Assembly: GCA_029250605.1 (NCBI GenBank) | Contig: JAQXEZ010000008.1 | Span: forward strand, 111,770 to 175,769 | Direction of reading: 5' to 3' | Source of the DNA: Candidatus Thalassarchaeaceae archaeon | GTDB lineage: Archaea > Thermoplasmatota > Poseidoniia > Poseidoniales > Thalassarchaeaceae | DNA length: 64,000 nt | In this document: positions 1 through 7,822 of the stretch, piece after piece | Layout of the letters: each line of letters begins with the position of its first letter | Numbering within the stretch: the first letter of the stretch is position 1 | The notes under the pieces: generated by a model | Told to the model about the DNA's origin: nothing | The model's database searches: none | What the model saw: the letters and a program-made list of their open reading frames with translations, nothing else | Program-made: the position numbers and the translations under genes

Positions 1-1216
1 GCTCACGAGAGAGAAGGCGGCATCTGCTAATCTGCTTCTCGCATAATTCTGACTCTTGCTTCTCTAGGCCTCTATCTAGAGCCTGTGTGAAACACTTGAT
101 GGCATCATCAAACATCTCAACAGCAGCATATGAAGAACCCATGTTGAATAGTGTCCTGCCAGTAACGCTGTGTGGATCCATTCCTATGGCTGTGTGATAT
201 GCAACGACACTCTCAGTAAATCTTCCAGAATTGTATAATGCGTTTCCTCGGCCATTTTGAGCCTTGACCTTCAGATCGGTCTCAGATGGTGGGCATCCCC
301 CAATTGCCTTTTCAAAGCTTGATAATGCCTCGTCGTTCTTACCTTCACCTAGTAGGTTGATACCCATATTGTACCAACCAATGGCATCATCAATATCACC
401 TCGTGAAACTGGTTCTATTTCGACGGACTTGACCTCTTCAACAGCCAATATCAGCGCGTCAGCCAAATCATCTTCTTGCGTTTCAACATGATATATTTCC
501 TCCGGGGGTTCTGATTCTATACTCTCTGCCCTCTTGAAGCATTGATTGGCCCGATCGTCGTATCCTGCTGAACGCAAGGCTTCTCCAAGACCACGCCATA
601 CTTCTGGAGAATCTGGTGATTGCTCGAGGAGCCCCTTCCAGATTGCTACGGCTCCAGTATGGTCACCGGACGTAGAGAGGTCCCTTGCTGCTTTGAAGCT
701 ATTAGGATCAGAGTCATGATTCAACATATAGGAATGGTCTTCAATTTCATCAACTACCTCATCAATCTGCCTCGCTTCGACGAAGACTCTCTTTGGTTCC
801 AAGGGTTCTGAATATTCGGCTATTGATGTTAGTTTCTCATCATCTGAAATGGTCACTATGGCTGATTTTGCATATTCAGAAGCGACTATTGGTTCATGTT
901 GAGCCAGCAGGTAAGCTAGATTTGCAAGGGTAGGGGGATGATTTGGCAAGAGTCGATTGGAATTTTCAAATGCTTCAACTGCCTTATCAACGGACTGCGC
1001 TCTGGCGTATAAGACCCCGAGGCAGTACCATGCAGTTTCATTTTCGGGGTCTATCTCCAATACCGATAGGTATGAGTCTATTGCGTCAGAAACATTGCCT
1101 GACCTAGCATGTTCTGCTGCTAGTTCCATTGACTCACTTAACCTAGTTCCCACGACCTCTTCGAGGAAATTATGGTGAATAAGTATTCGCAACAGCAGAA
1201 TGTGGTTTTGTTGCAT
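1..1216 (-). CDS. TPR-repeat protein (3' end cut by window edge)
   Basis: An open frame runs leftward from ATG 1216 to the window edge without a stop, so at least 405 residues are present and the C-terminus is missing. Several tetratricopeptide repeats are readable, for instance the stretches around AWYCLGVLYARAQ, VWRGLGEALRSAGYDDRA and GWYNMGINLLGEGKNDEA, each with the W/Y-G-A spacing of TPR helices; an acidic linker lies between repeat blocks. TPR proteins are scaffolds for protein contacts; the partner is unknown. No signal peptide or membrane segment is seen. The ATG lies about 15-20 bases downstream of a TATA-like AT-rich stretch shared with the divergent FMN reductase gene, suggesting a nearly leaderless transcript. 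The repeat assignment is firm, the function is not. Confidence 0.85.
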   Translation of the reverse strand, partial: MQQNHILLLRILIHHNFLEEVVGTRLSESMELAAEHARSGNVSDAIDSYLSVLEIDPENETAWYCLGVLYARAQSVDKAVEAFENSNRLLPNHPPTLANLAYLLAQHEPIVASEYAKSAIVTISDDEKLTSIAEYSEPLEPKRVFVEARQIDEVVDEIEDHSYMLNHDSDPNSFKAARDLSTSGDHTGAVAIWKGLLEQSPDSPEVWRGLGEALRSAGYDDRANQCFKRAESIESEPPEEIYHVETQEDDLADALILAVEEVKSVEIEPVSRGDIDDAIGWYNMGINLLGEGKNDEALSSFEKAIGGCPPSETDLKVKAQNGRGNALYNSGRFTESVVAYHTAIGMDPHSVTGRTLFNMGSSYAAVEMFDDAIKCFTQALDRGLEKQESELCEKQISRCRLLSRE

Positions 1217-1255
1217 AGAATATTATCAATATATGAACGGATAATTGAAGACTAG
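1217..1255. promoter_or_regulatory. compact divergent promoter region
   Basis: These 39 bases separate the divergent TPR and FMN-reductase genes. The AT-rich core (AATATTATCAATATATGAAC) can be read as a TATA element on both strands, placing transcription starts at or very near the two start codons. This is an archaeal leaderless arrangement by inference from spacing. Confidence 0.4.
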
Positions 1256-1819
1256 GTGTCTACTGTGGGGGGCGTGAGTAAGCCAATTGTTGTGATGGGG
1301 GTCTGCGGGTCCTACGATCTAGATTCAGCGAACGGGAGAATGTTAGAGATTATACTCGAGGAGTGTAGAGAGCTGGGGGCTGAGACTGTGATTTGGAATC
1401 ACGGCTCAAAACCCTTACCGCTTGTTGGGGCCGAAGGCTCCTGGGATGATGAAAATGTCAAGGGTTTCCAAGAAATGGCAGTCTCAGCAGATGCCTTTGT
1501 GCTTTCAAGTCCAGAATATCATGGCACCATGAGCGGAGTGATGAAGAATAGCCTCGATTGGTTGTACTCAAAACACACCTCTGGAAAGGTATTCGGACTA
1601 ATATGCACCCTCGGCGGGCAGAGTAGTAACAATACACTCAATCACATGAGGATTGCAGCGAGGTGGATTCATGGCTGGGTTACTCCTGAGCAGATTGCTA
1701 TTCCCAATATTAAGGAGGCTTTCGATGATGATGGCTTACTAGTTAACGACGAAATCAATAGTAGGGTGAGAGCTCTCGCCTCCTCAATTGTAGAAAATAC
1801 AATTAAACTGAGGAGATAG
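1256..1819 (+). CDS. NADPH-dependent FMN reductase family flavoprotein
   Basis: A 187-residue flavodoxin-like protein. An N-terminal beta strand and phosphate-binding loop (VMGVCGSYDLDSANGRML) and the family motif SSPEYHGTMSGVMKNSLDWL are present, as expected for the NADPH-dependent FMN reductase family (PF03358), which reduces free or bound FMN, or quinones and azo compounds, using NAD(P)H. The glycine-rich TLGGQSSNNTLNHMR segment fits the second flavin-contact loop. The start is GTG 1256, about 25 bases after a TATA-like element; GTG 1274 is an alternative. The PqqD-like gene follows one base after the stop, so the two are probably cotranscribed. The natural substrate cannot be read from the sequence. 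Confidence 0.85.
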   Translation: MSTVGGVSKPIVVMGVCGSYDLDSANGRMLEIILEECRELGAETVIWNHGSKPLPLVGAEGSWDDENVKGFQEMAVSADAFVLSSPEYHGTMSGVMKNSLDWLYSKHTSGKVFGLICTLGGQSSNNTLNHMRIAARWIHGWVTPEQIAIPNIKEAFDDDGLLVNDEINSRVRALASSIVENTIKLRR

Positions 1820-1820
1820 A

Positions 1821-2159
1821 TTGACATTTTTTCCTGTTAGGGCGGAAGTTGGATGGGAAGAGTCAGGACCAGAGCAGGTAGTAATTATCATCAATAAGGA
1901 ACTCAGCTCTTTGGAGGAAAGGGTGGCAAATTTTCTTGGGGCACCAAAGTCTGTAAGAAGGCCTCTGGATGAAATGAATAGCAAACTATGGATGTTGATG
2001 GATGGAAAAATGACTGTGAATCAGATAGTTGCAGAGATGGATAGGATTTTCGCCGAAAAAATTGCCCCGGCCCCTGAGAGGGTGAATCGATCAATTGCTG
2101 ATTTCGTTAAAATGGGATTGGTCAAATTACATAAAACAGGATTTGATGAACAAGAGTAA
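1821..2159 (+). CDS. PqqD-like small protein
   Basis: A 112-residue protein beginning at TTG 1821, directly after an AGGAGATAGA ribosome-binding sequence that overlaps the end of the FMN reductase gene. The central part (SKLWMLMDGKMTVNQIVAEM followed by a helix and VKMGLVKLHKTG) matches the winged-helix PqqD/RiPP-recognition fold (PF05402): a conserved hydrophobic position, a DG turn and T-V-x-x-I-V. PqqD proteins hold a precursor peptide for a radical SAM enzyme. No precursor peptide or radical SAM partner is encoded alongside, so the role here is open; pairing with a flavin reductase is the only contextual clue. Confidence 0.6.
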   Translation: MTFFPVRAEVGWEESGPEQVVIIINKELSSLEERVANFLGAPKSVRRPLDEMNSKLWMLMDGKMTVNQIVAEMDRIFAEKIAPAPERVNRSIADFVKMGLVKLHKTGFDEQE

Positions 2160-2169
2160 TCAATTAGGT

Positions 2170-2940
2170 TCATTCTTCCTCGACTGTGGTCCGGAGTTCC
2201 TCGTTCTTATTTTCCCTATATCGGGCAGAAAAGAAGATCATGAGTGGCATTACTAGTACCAAGAAGAAGCAACCTACTAATGCAGAAAAGCTGTATACAG
2301 TCTCTTGAACAGGATTGAGCTTGAACTCTTCCAATTCTAATAGTTCGTGGGAAGTGAATACCGATTCTACGAGAATCCCTTCACTAGATGCTGTTTGCCC
2401 CGTATCCTCAATAATAATCTTCCAAGTGATTGTCTTTTTTGCGGATTGAACTAGATTCTCAGCTTCATTTTGAGCATTGGTGATATCATCACTTTCGAGA
2501 TACCCCTTCCCCTTTATTGGAAGATCTAGTGAGACTCGGCCACGAAGTGTTCCGCTGCCATTTTCTAATACGATGGAATGGCTCCTACTGTATTCGCATG
2601 TTTCCAGATATTTCGAGTAGTCTGAGTCTGGCTCATTGCAAATGTAACTCTGGTCTTGGAGTCCCAGGCTAGGCGAATGAGACCAATTGGTGCCCTCTGC
2701 TTCCACGATAAGGGTAGATCCGGGTGCAGCGTTTTCGACAGTGAAATTGACCCATGTTATGGCACTGTAGGTCGTGTAATACCAATGTGCCTCTCCCTCC
2801 GACTCTTGTGAAATCTCCATGATATTATGCTCATTAGTAGTCGTATACGAATAGTATTCAGAGTCTACTGTATTCGAATAAACGGCATAGGAGAGCAATA
2901 TAATCAAAGTCAATCCTGTACCGACCATAGTTCGGAGCAT
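2170..2940 (-). CDS. membrane-anchored protein with extracytoplasmic domain, unknown function
   Basis: About 256 residues if translation begins at ATG 2940 (MLRTMVGTGLTLIILLSYAV); the frame stays open to 3051 but that upstream part runs toward the divergent rps19e promoter. There is an N-terminal membrane segment (residues about 5-20), then a polar, Asn/Ser-rich region of about 180 residues containing four cysteines (two close pairs around CNEPDSDYSKYLETC), then a C-terminal membrane segment (VYSFSALVGCFFLVLVMPLM) and a short charged tail. The layout suggests a domain outside the cell held by two anchors. No family was recognised. Confidence 0.6.
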   Translation of the reverse strand: MLRTMVGTGLTLIILLSYAVYSNTVDSEYYSYTTTNEHNIMEISQESEGEAHWYYTTYSAITWVNFTVENAAPGSTLIVEAEGTNWSHSPSLGLQDQSYICNEPDSDYSKYLETCEYSRSHSIVLENGSGTLRGRVSLDLPIKGKGYLESDDITNAQNEAENLVQSAKKTITWKIIIEDTGQTASSEGILVESVFTSHELLELEEFKLNPVQETVYSFSALVGCFFLVLVMPLMIFFSARYRENKNEELRTTVEEE

Positions 2941-3051
2941 GTTCGGATTCTTTGAGAGTGATCTCTTCACGTTATTTCGGCGTGCTAAGTAATTATTGAA
3001 TGCTTGTCGGGATGGATTTCTATGGATGTGATAGGAAAAACAGGTCATCAC

Positions 3052-3062
3052 GGTTAAATACG
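3052..3062 (+). promoter_or_regulatory. TATA element of ribosomal protein operon
   Basis: GGTTAAATACG contains a TTAAATA core 35-42 bases upstream of the rps19e ATG. This puts the transcription start near 3082 and leaves a short leader with a GGTGG sequence just before the start codon. Inferred from spacing alone. Confidence 0.5.
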
Positions 3063-3095
3063 TTCTGTTGGACGGCGGGGACGAACGGTGGAGCT

Positions 3096-3566
3096 ATGAC
3101 GACATACTACGACGTTCCAGCAGATCTCCTGATTACCGGTCTTTCTGAGAAAATGAACTCTTATGAGAAGATAATCGCCCCTGAATGGGCATCTCAGGTC
3201 AAAACTGGAACTCATCGTGAGAGGCCCCCGGTTCAAGATGACTGGTGGCAAACAAGGGCCGCCTCAATTCTTAGGAAAGTGGCGATCAAGGGACCCATAG
3301 GGGCAAATCGTATTTCCCAAGAGTTTGGTGGGGTTAAGAATCGCGGTGTGAAAAAGAACAAGGCCGTTTCCGGCTCAAGAAATGTCTCTCGAAAGATTCT
3401 GCAACAACTCGCTGATTCTGGCCTAATTGAAAACTCAATGAATACCGCAGGAACAGTGAATCATGGTAGGGTCGTCAGCTCAGTTGGACAGGCTCTCCTT
3501 GACGAAGTTGCACATTCAGTTCGCGGTGCTGCTGAGCAGAAATATCCAGGTTTGGAGAGGTACTGA
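3096..3566 (+). CDS. rps19e: 30S ribosomal protein S19e
   Basis: A 156-residue protein, normal length for S19e, a small-subunit protein found in archaea and eukaryotes but not bacteria. The start [13 protein letters not shown] matches the usual N-terminus, so ATG 3096 is preferred over the longer frame open from 3000; GGTGGAGCT sits just upstream. The conserved W[10 protein letters not shown] motif and the [16 protein letters not shown] basic stretch, which contacts rRNA, are present, followed by the S-R-x-I-L-Q-Q-L helix. First gene of a cluster with L39e, L31e, S17e and TrmJ. Confidence 0.97.
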   Translation: MTTYYDVPADLLITGLSEKMNSYEKIIAPEWASQVKTGTHRERPPVQDDWWQTRAASILRKVAIKGPIGANRISQEFGGVKNRGVKKNKAVSGSRNVSRKILQQLADSGLIENSMNTAGTVNHGRVVSSVGQALLDEVAHSVRGAAEQKYPGLERY

Positions 3567-3574
3567 GTGATATT

Positions 3575-3730
3575 ATGGCTCGAAACAAACCCTTTGCCAA
3601 GAAGAAGCGCTTGAACAAGGTTACCAAGCAAAACAAGAGAGTTCCTGTTTGGGTAGTGATGCGAACAAACCGTAATACCAATTCTCATCCGAAGCGCCAC
3701 ATGTGGCGTCGCTCAAAGCTACAGAGGTGA
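3575..3730 (+). CDS. rpl39e: 50S ribosomal protein L39e
   Basis: A 51-residue, very basic protein starting [20 protein letters not shown] and ending in the [11 protein letters not shown] region, the typical whole length and composition of L39e, which lines the peptide exit tunnel. It begins 8 bases after the rps19e stop and ends 7 bases before rpl31e, the conserved archaeal gene order S19e-L39e-L31e. Confidence 0.97.
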   Translation: MARNKPFAKKKRLNKVTKQNKRVPVWVVMRTNRNTNSHPKRHMWRRSKLQR

Positions 3731-3737
3731 GAATTGA

Positions 3738-4001
3738 ATGGCAGAAGTAAAGGAGCTTACAATCCCTCTTAGGGCTGCTTGGAAGGTCCCTCGAACAAAT
3801 AGGGCAAAGAGAGCCATGACAGAAATAAGAATTCATGTTTCGAGACACATGAAGAAGACTGATGAAGAGGAGATTTGGATTGACGAATCTGTTAATCATG
3901 CCATTTGGGCCAGAGGGATGCAGAATCCACCTAGGAAAATCAGGGTTGTATGTACTCGAGAAGAGGGTTTTCCTCTTGAAGTAAAGCTACTGGAGGATTG
4001 A
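3738..4001 (+). CDS. rpl31e: 50S ribosomal protein L31e
   Basis: An 87-residue protein with the L31e pattern: an N-terminal strand ([20 protein letters not shown]), the R-A-x-x-A-x-x-x-I-R-x-H-V-x-R-H-M-K helix and a strand near [14 protein letters not shown]. It is a surface protein near the exit tunnel in archaeal and eukaryotic ribosomes. Its stop lies two bases before the start of rps17e, so the genes are translationally close. Confidence 0.97.
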   Translation: MAEVKELTIPLRAAWKVPRTNRAKRAMTEIRIHVSRHMKKTDEEEIWIDESVNHAIWARGMQNPPRKIRVVCTREEGFPLEVKLLED

Positions 4002-4003
4002 AA

Positions 4004-4195
4004 ATGGGAAACATCAGACCGTCATTCATTAAATCGAGGGCTCTGAGATTAGTGGAGATGTATCCGGATCAATTCACCGATGACTTCGAAACCAACAAGC
4101 ATCTTGTTTCAGAGTTCTCCGATGTAGACAACAAGAGGATGCGGAACTGGATAGCAGGATACATCACCAGATATAGGCAGCGTCGAGTAGATTAA
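4004..4195 (+). CDS. rps17e: 30S ribosomal protein S17e
   Basis: A 63-residue protein, [20 protein letters not shown], followed by a helix carrying [10 protein letters not shown], the standard S17e sequence pattern and length. ATG 4004 is chosen because family members begin MGxIRP; a TTG two codons earlier overlaps the rpl31e stop but adds nothing conserved. Last ribosomal gene of the cluster; trmJ follows 36 bases later. Confidence 0.93.
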   Translation: MGNIRPSFIKSRALRLVEMYPDQFTDDFETNKHLVSEFSDVDNKRMRNWIAGYITRYRQRRVD

Positions 4196-4231
4196 CGCAT
4201 CACTATTCACCTATGATGGAGTCGCTAGATC

Positions 4232-4996
4232 ATGGGAGAAAGGCGGGACGACTCACTTCCCCGATTCAACAAAAATATCTGCATTGTATTAGTTGAACCC
4301 GAACACGATGGCAACATAGGTGCCGTTGCTAGGTGTATGATGAACTTCGGGATTACTGACTTGAGGGTAGTAGGAAGAGATGGAGATTGGTCAGAAGAGA
4401 CTAGGAAACGAGCAAAGAATGCCCAAGAAGTTCTTGATGAAGCAAGACTGGTAGACACACTAGAGAAGGGAGTTTCAGATTGCTCAATTATAATAGGAAC
4501 ATCTGGGAAGAGGGAAGAGGGGGAAAAGACCTCTTTGAGGCATTTCCTACTACCAGATGAGTTGCCGGACCGCCTTTCAGATGTTGAGGGTAGGGTTGCA
4601 GTAGTTTTTGGCCCAGAGGGGAGGGGCCTACTAAACGAACAATTGCGAATGTGTGACATTCTAGTTACTATACCTACTTGGGAGGGGTATCCGATCCTGA
4701 ACCTCAGTCATGCTGTAGCAATAATCTGTTACTCTTGGTTCATAAACTGTCAAACAGGTCCTCCTTCGGGTTCTGGAGAACGCCTACTTGAACCAGCACT
4801 AAGGGAGAGGTTTAGAGAAGAGTCCATGAGACTTGTCAGATCAATTCCGACGAAGGAGCACAAGAGGAAAGGAATCGAGGAGAACTTGATTCGTGTGGTC
4901 ATGAGAGGGTTACCAAAGAACGATGAGATGCATAGGCTAATCGGAATAATTTCAGAAGCTGCAGATTCTTTCGAGAGAGAAGGGGATAATGTCTAA
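4232..4996 (+). CDS. trmJ: TrmJ/SpoU-family RNA 2'-O-methyltransferase
   Basis: A 254-residue SPOUT methyltransferase. The three trefoil-knot motifs are readable: NICIVLVEPEHDGNIGAVAR near the N-terminus, VVFGPEGRGL in the middle, and IPTWEGYPILNLSHAVAI, where the knotted SAM site forms. This motif set and a C-terminal helical extension fit archaeal TrmJ, which methylates the ribose of tRNA position 32 using S-adenosylmethionine; a related rRNA target cannot be excluded. Its stop codon overlaps the converging queD stop by four bases, so the two transcripts are antisense at their ends. Confidence 0.88.
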   Translation: MGERRDDSLPRFNKNICIVLVEPEHDGNIGAVARCMMNFGITDLRVVGRDGDWSEETRKRAKNAQEVLDEARLVDTLEKGVSDCSIIIGTSGKREEGEKTSLRHFLLPDELPDRLSDVEGRVAVVFGPEGRGLLNEQLRMCDILVTIPTWEGYPILNLSHAVAIICYSWFINCQTGPPSGSGERLLEPALRERFREESMRLVRSIPTKEHKRKGIEENLIRVVMRGLPKNDEMHRLIGIISEAADSFEREGDNV

Positions 4997-5445
4997 TCAC
5001 GGGTCCAGGTTGCCCATGACTTGGGAGTCTCCCTAACATGAAATGAGTGTAGTCGTAATTTGTTTCCATAAGAAGTACTGATATGACGGTCGACTTGCTC
5101 GAATGCCCATCTCGCTAGATTCTCTGCTGTTGGGATAAATGGGACTATTACAGTACGATGCCAATCACCCATTGAAGATAGTGCAGTAATTGCCTCCTCA
5201 TCGCCCTCAAAAACGATGAAAGAATGATCAACAATATCGTGGATGTGCTTTGTGAGAATTTCTGAAACATCAGAGAAATCTATCAGCATCCCTTCTTCTG
5301 AAACTCCTGTTTCTATAACGACATCACCTTCTAACTCGACCTCCCACCTGTATCTGTGGCCATGAAAATTACAACACTTACTCTTGTGATTGGGTACCCT
5401 ATGCCCTGTATCGGTCTCGACCCAGCGCCTGATTCTCGAAGTCAT
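4993..5445 (-). CDS. queD: 6-carboxytetrahydropterin synthase QueD
   Basis: A 150-residue protein of the 6-pyruvoyl-tetrahydropterin synthase fold. Zinc-ligand histidines are visible in TDTGHRVPNHKSKCCNFHGH (one early His, then the H-x-H pair after the catalytic-type Cys), with LIDFSDV and the downstream DHSFIV strand; PTAENLARW is the usual substrate-pocket helix. It converts dihydroneopterin triphosphate to carboxytetrahydropterin, the second step to preQ0. The ATG overlaps the msrB stop (ATGA), so it is the last gene of the RHH-folE-queE-queC-msrB-queD operon. Confidence 0.92.
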   Translation of the reverse strand: MTSRIRRWVETDTGHRVPNHKSKCCNFHGHRYRWEVELEGDVVIETGVSEEGMLIDFSDVSEILTKHIHDIVDHSFIVFEGDEEAITALSSMGDWHRTVIVPFIPTAENLARWAFEQVDRHISTSYGNKLRLHSFHVRETPKSWATWTRD

Positions 5446-5861
5446 TTCTCAACCTCCGGGACGAAATCCAAACTCGCCGAGTTGATGCAGTACCTCTCTC
5501 CTCCGAACTGCTCTGGCCCGTCTTTGAAGACGTGCCCTAGGTGGGCGTCGCAGCCCTTGCACCTGACTTCCAGGCGCACCATTGCGTGAGTGGTGTCCTC
5601 TAGCCGCCTAATTCCAGCATCGGGGTGCTCGGTGTGGAATGCGGGCCACCCGCAACCAGAGTTGTACTTCATCTCGCTAGTGAACAGCAGGCTGCCACAG
5701 CAGATGCAGAAGTAGTCGCCGTCCCTATCCTCCATGTTTAGGACCCCAGTCATCGGCCTCTCCGTTCCCCCTTCCCTTGTTACGTGGTATTGTATGGGAG
5801 ATAGTCGAGAACGCCACTCCTCGTCCCTCGCGGGGTCAAATCTAGGTATTCTAACGTTCAT
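5442..5861 (-). CDS. msrB: peptide methionine-R-sulfoxide reductase MsrB
   Basis: A 139-residue protein if started at ATG 5861 (MNVRIPRFDP), which overlaps the queC stop as ATGA; a longer frame inside queC is unlikely. MsrB signatures are complete: four zinc cysteines in two pairs (FCICCGSLLF and CKGCDAHLGH), GCGWPAF, and the catalytic Cys in GERYCINSASLDF. The enzyme repairs methionine-R-sulfoxide in proteins. It sits between two queuosine-pathway genes, which is not functionally obvious; cotranscription may simply reflect operon assembly, or link oxidative repair with tRNA modification. Confidence 0.95.
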   Translation of the reverse strand: MNVRIPRFDPARDEEWRSRLSPIQYHVTREGGTERPMTGVLNMEDRDGDYFCICCGSLLFTSEMKYNSGCGWPAFHTEHPDAGIRRLEDTTHAMVRLEVRCKGCDAHLGHVFKDGPEQFGGERYCINSASLDFVPEVEK

Positions 5862-6640
5862 TTGCTCTCCTCGTGCTTCTTGTTCTCCATTAGAGCATTC
5901 TCCAGGGCATCCTCCCAATCGCAGACGTACTCGACGGGGTCTTTCCTTCCTATGGCGTGGAATGCGAGGATCCTCTCTACGTCGGCACCGGACCTTCCAG
6001 AGCTGCGCCCAAACTCGTCTGGGTTGTAGGATGTGTTTGTGTTTGCAAAGACAGTGTCGAAGTCCAGGCCAAGGGTCTGAATCGAGTCATATGCGTCCAC
6101 CAGTATGGTCTCCTTGTCGCCGTCAAGGTACGGGAGGTGAAACGTAATTAGTTCACTGCCCCAGTTGCCGATTTTGAAGGCTTGAAGGATCGCTTCGTAG
6201 AACTCTGGGCGGCAGTCAGGGTAGATCTCGTGGTCACCACTGTGGACTCCGAGGGCGATTATGGGTTCAGTCTCCTCGCGTAGGGACACAGAGAGCGCAT
6301 ACCCGTAGAGGATGGATGCAAAGATTGCGTTCCTGTTAGGGACAACAGTCTGCTTCATCTGCTCGGACTCGTAGTGCCCCTCGGGTATTTCGAAACCATC
6401 TGTGGTCAGGGCCGAGTGGAAGAGGCCCATGACCGAATCGAGTTTCGCTATCCTGTGTTCAACTTGGAAGCCATTGTCAGCGAGATATCTGATATTGCTA
6501 CTAGCCCTGTCTAGTTCGATCACGTGCTTCTGCCCGTAGTCAAATGAGATGCAACTGACAGTATACCCATCAGCAAGAAGGCGCATCAGAAGGCTCGTGC
6601 TGTCCATCCCCCCGGATAGTGCCATTACAGCCCGCATCAT
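5858..6640 (-). CDS. queC: 7-cyano-7-deazaguanine (preQ0) synthase QueC without zinc cysteines
   Basis: A 260-residue N-type ATP pyrophosphatase starting at ATG 6640, overlapping the queE stop as ATGA. The ATP loop ALSGGMDSTSLL and SFDYGQKH are typical of QueC, which turns 7-carboxy-7-deazaguanine into preQ0 using ammonia and two ATP. Family members carry a C-terminal zinc site of four cysteines (SCYN...CGxCxxC). Here the same region reads TSYNPDEFGRSSGRSGADVE: the four ligand positions are Ser, Ser, Ser and Asp, with one extra residue in the spacer. The flanking ERILAF helix is conserved, so the frame and alignment look sound. Either a zinc-free but active variant or a changed function; operon context favours preQ0 synthesis. 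Confidence 0.9.
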   Translation of the reverse strand: MMRAVMALSGGMDSTSLLMRLLADGYTVSCISFDYGQKHVIELDRASSNIRYLADNGFQVEHRIAKLDSVMGLFHSALTTDGFEIPEGHYESEQMKQTVVPNRNAIFASILYGYALSVSLREETEPIIALGVHSGDHEIYPDCRPEFYEAILQAFKIGNWGSELITFHLPYLDGDKETILVDAYDSIQTLGLDFDTVFANTNTSYNPDEFGRSSGRSGADVERILAFHAIGRKDPVEYVCDWEDALENALMENKKHEESK

Positions 6641-7233
6641 AGAACCCCCATCCACTTGTGAGTCTGCAGGCTAAGCCTCCATGTCGGGTTGTCCTTCACC
6701 AATTTCTCCACTACCTGGAAGTTTCTGCCGTTCTGGCCCACCGATTCGGTTTCGATGTAGCATGGCTGAATGAAGTGATGTGAGAAACCCTCTTTCAGTT
6801 CGTCATAGATGTCTAGTGACTGTCCGCAGTAGACCACCTTCAACTCGTCTCCTGATCTCTGTCTGATGGCGACGTTCGGGTATACCTGGTCCTTCGGACT
6901 CACGCAAATCCAGTCGATAATGGGATCCACTTCGATTGTCCCATTCGTCTCTATCGAGAGGATGAGGCCGTGCTCCTTGAGGTACCTGCCGATGGTCGAT
7001 AGGTCCTGTATGCCCGGCTCTCCACCGGTGAAGATCACCCTGTCGCACCCGTAGGAAAGCACCTCCGCGACGATCGAGTCCAGTTCCCTCTCCTCGTAGA
7101 CTAGGAAGTCTGTGTCGCACCACTCGCACCTGAGGTTGCAGTTACCGAACCTCACGAAGACATGTGGGATTCCACAGTGGAAGCCCTCCCCCTGTACTGA
7201 GTGGAATATCTCGACGATCGGGTACTTTACCAT
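6637..7233 (-). CDS. queE: 7-carboxy-7-deazaguanine synthase QueE (radical SAM)
   Basis: A 198-residue short radical SAM enzyme. The cluster motif CNLRCEWCDTDF gives the Cx3Cx2C ligands, followed by FTGGEPGIQD, a SAM contact; the start VEIFHSVQGEGFHCG is the substrate-binding N-terminus of QueE. It contracts carboxytetrahydropterin to 7-carboxy-7-deazaguanine. The C-terminal segment WRLSLQTHKWMGVL is typical. It follows folE with a four-base gap and overlaps queC by four bases. Confidence 0.96.
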   Translation of the reverse strand: MVKYPIVEIFHSVQGEGFHCGIPHVFVRFGNCNLRCEWCDTDFLVYEERELDSIVAEVLSYGCDRVIFTGGEPGIQDLSTIGRYLKEHGLILSIETNGTIEVDPIIDWICVSPKDQVYPNVAIRQRSGDELKVVYCGQSLDIYDELKEGFSHHFIQPCYIETESVGQNGRNFQVVEKLVKDNPTWRLSLQTHKWMGVL

Positions 7234-7237
7234 TCAT

Positions 7238-7822
7238 CTACCCCTTAAGTGGCGAACTCCGGATTAGCTGCATCAACTCAGATCGCGCTTCGGCCTTTTC
7301 GAAGAAGGCCCCCCTCATCGAACTGGTAGTCATCACGGAATTCTGCTTCTGGACCCCCCGGCACCTCATGCATCCGTGTTGTGCCTCGATGATAGCAGCG
7401 CAACCCTTCGGCTCCAGGTGAGTCATCAGATCGTCCGTGATCCCCTTCGTTATCCTCTCTTGGTTCTGCAATCTCTTGGCGTGCATGTCCAGAAGTCTAG
7501 CTAACTTACTGATTCCAACAATCCTGTCGACGGGGATGTATGCTATATGGGCTCGTCCAGAGAATGGCTGTAAATGGTGCTCGCAAGTGCTATGGAACTC
7601 TATATCCCTGAGTAGTACTATACCGTCATAACCTTCGGCATTGAAGGTAGAGTCAAGGATGTTCATTGCATCCCCAGAGTAGCCACTGAATATCTCCTCG
7701 TACGAATCTATCACCCTCTCAGGAGTCCTTAGGACACCCTCTCTAAGGTCACCATCTATTCCTTCGATATACCTCACTAGCGTGTCAATTGCAGACAAGG
7801 CGTTTTCCTTTGAAGTCAACAT
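7238..7822 (-). CDS. folE: GTP cyclohydrolase I (FolE type)
   Basis: 194 residues from ATG 7822 (MLTSKENALSAIDTLVRYIE), whose A overlaps the last base of the regulator's stop (TAATG). Zinc and active-site residues of type I enzymes are present: FHSTCEHHLQPFSGRAHIAY, VGISKLARLLDMHAKRLQNQ and HGCMRCRG. It hydrolyses GTP to dihydroneopterin triphosphate, the entry to the deazaguanine pathway. Most archaea use the unrelated MptA type for this step, so a bacterial-type FolE here suggests acquisition from bacteria, perhaps together with the neighbouring genes. Cotranscribed with queE, queC, msrB and queD. Confidence 0.95.
   Translation of the reverse strand: MLTSKENALSAIDTLVRYIEGIDGDLREGVLRTPERVIDSYEEIFSGYSGDAMNILDSTFNAEGYDGIVLLRDIEFHSTCEHHLQPFSGRAHIAYIPVDRIVGISKLARLLDMHAKRLQNQERITKGITDDLMTHLEPKGCAAIIEAQHGCMRCRGVQKQNSVMTTSSMRGAFFEKAEARSELMQLIRSSPLKG

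Noticed and set aside
3000-3095. Longer N-terminus of S19e
   Set aside because: Would contain the TATA element and start inside the opposite gene region; the family start MTTYYDVP matches ATG 3096.
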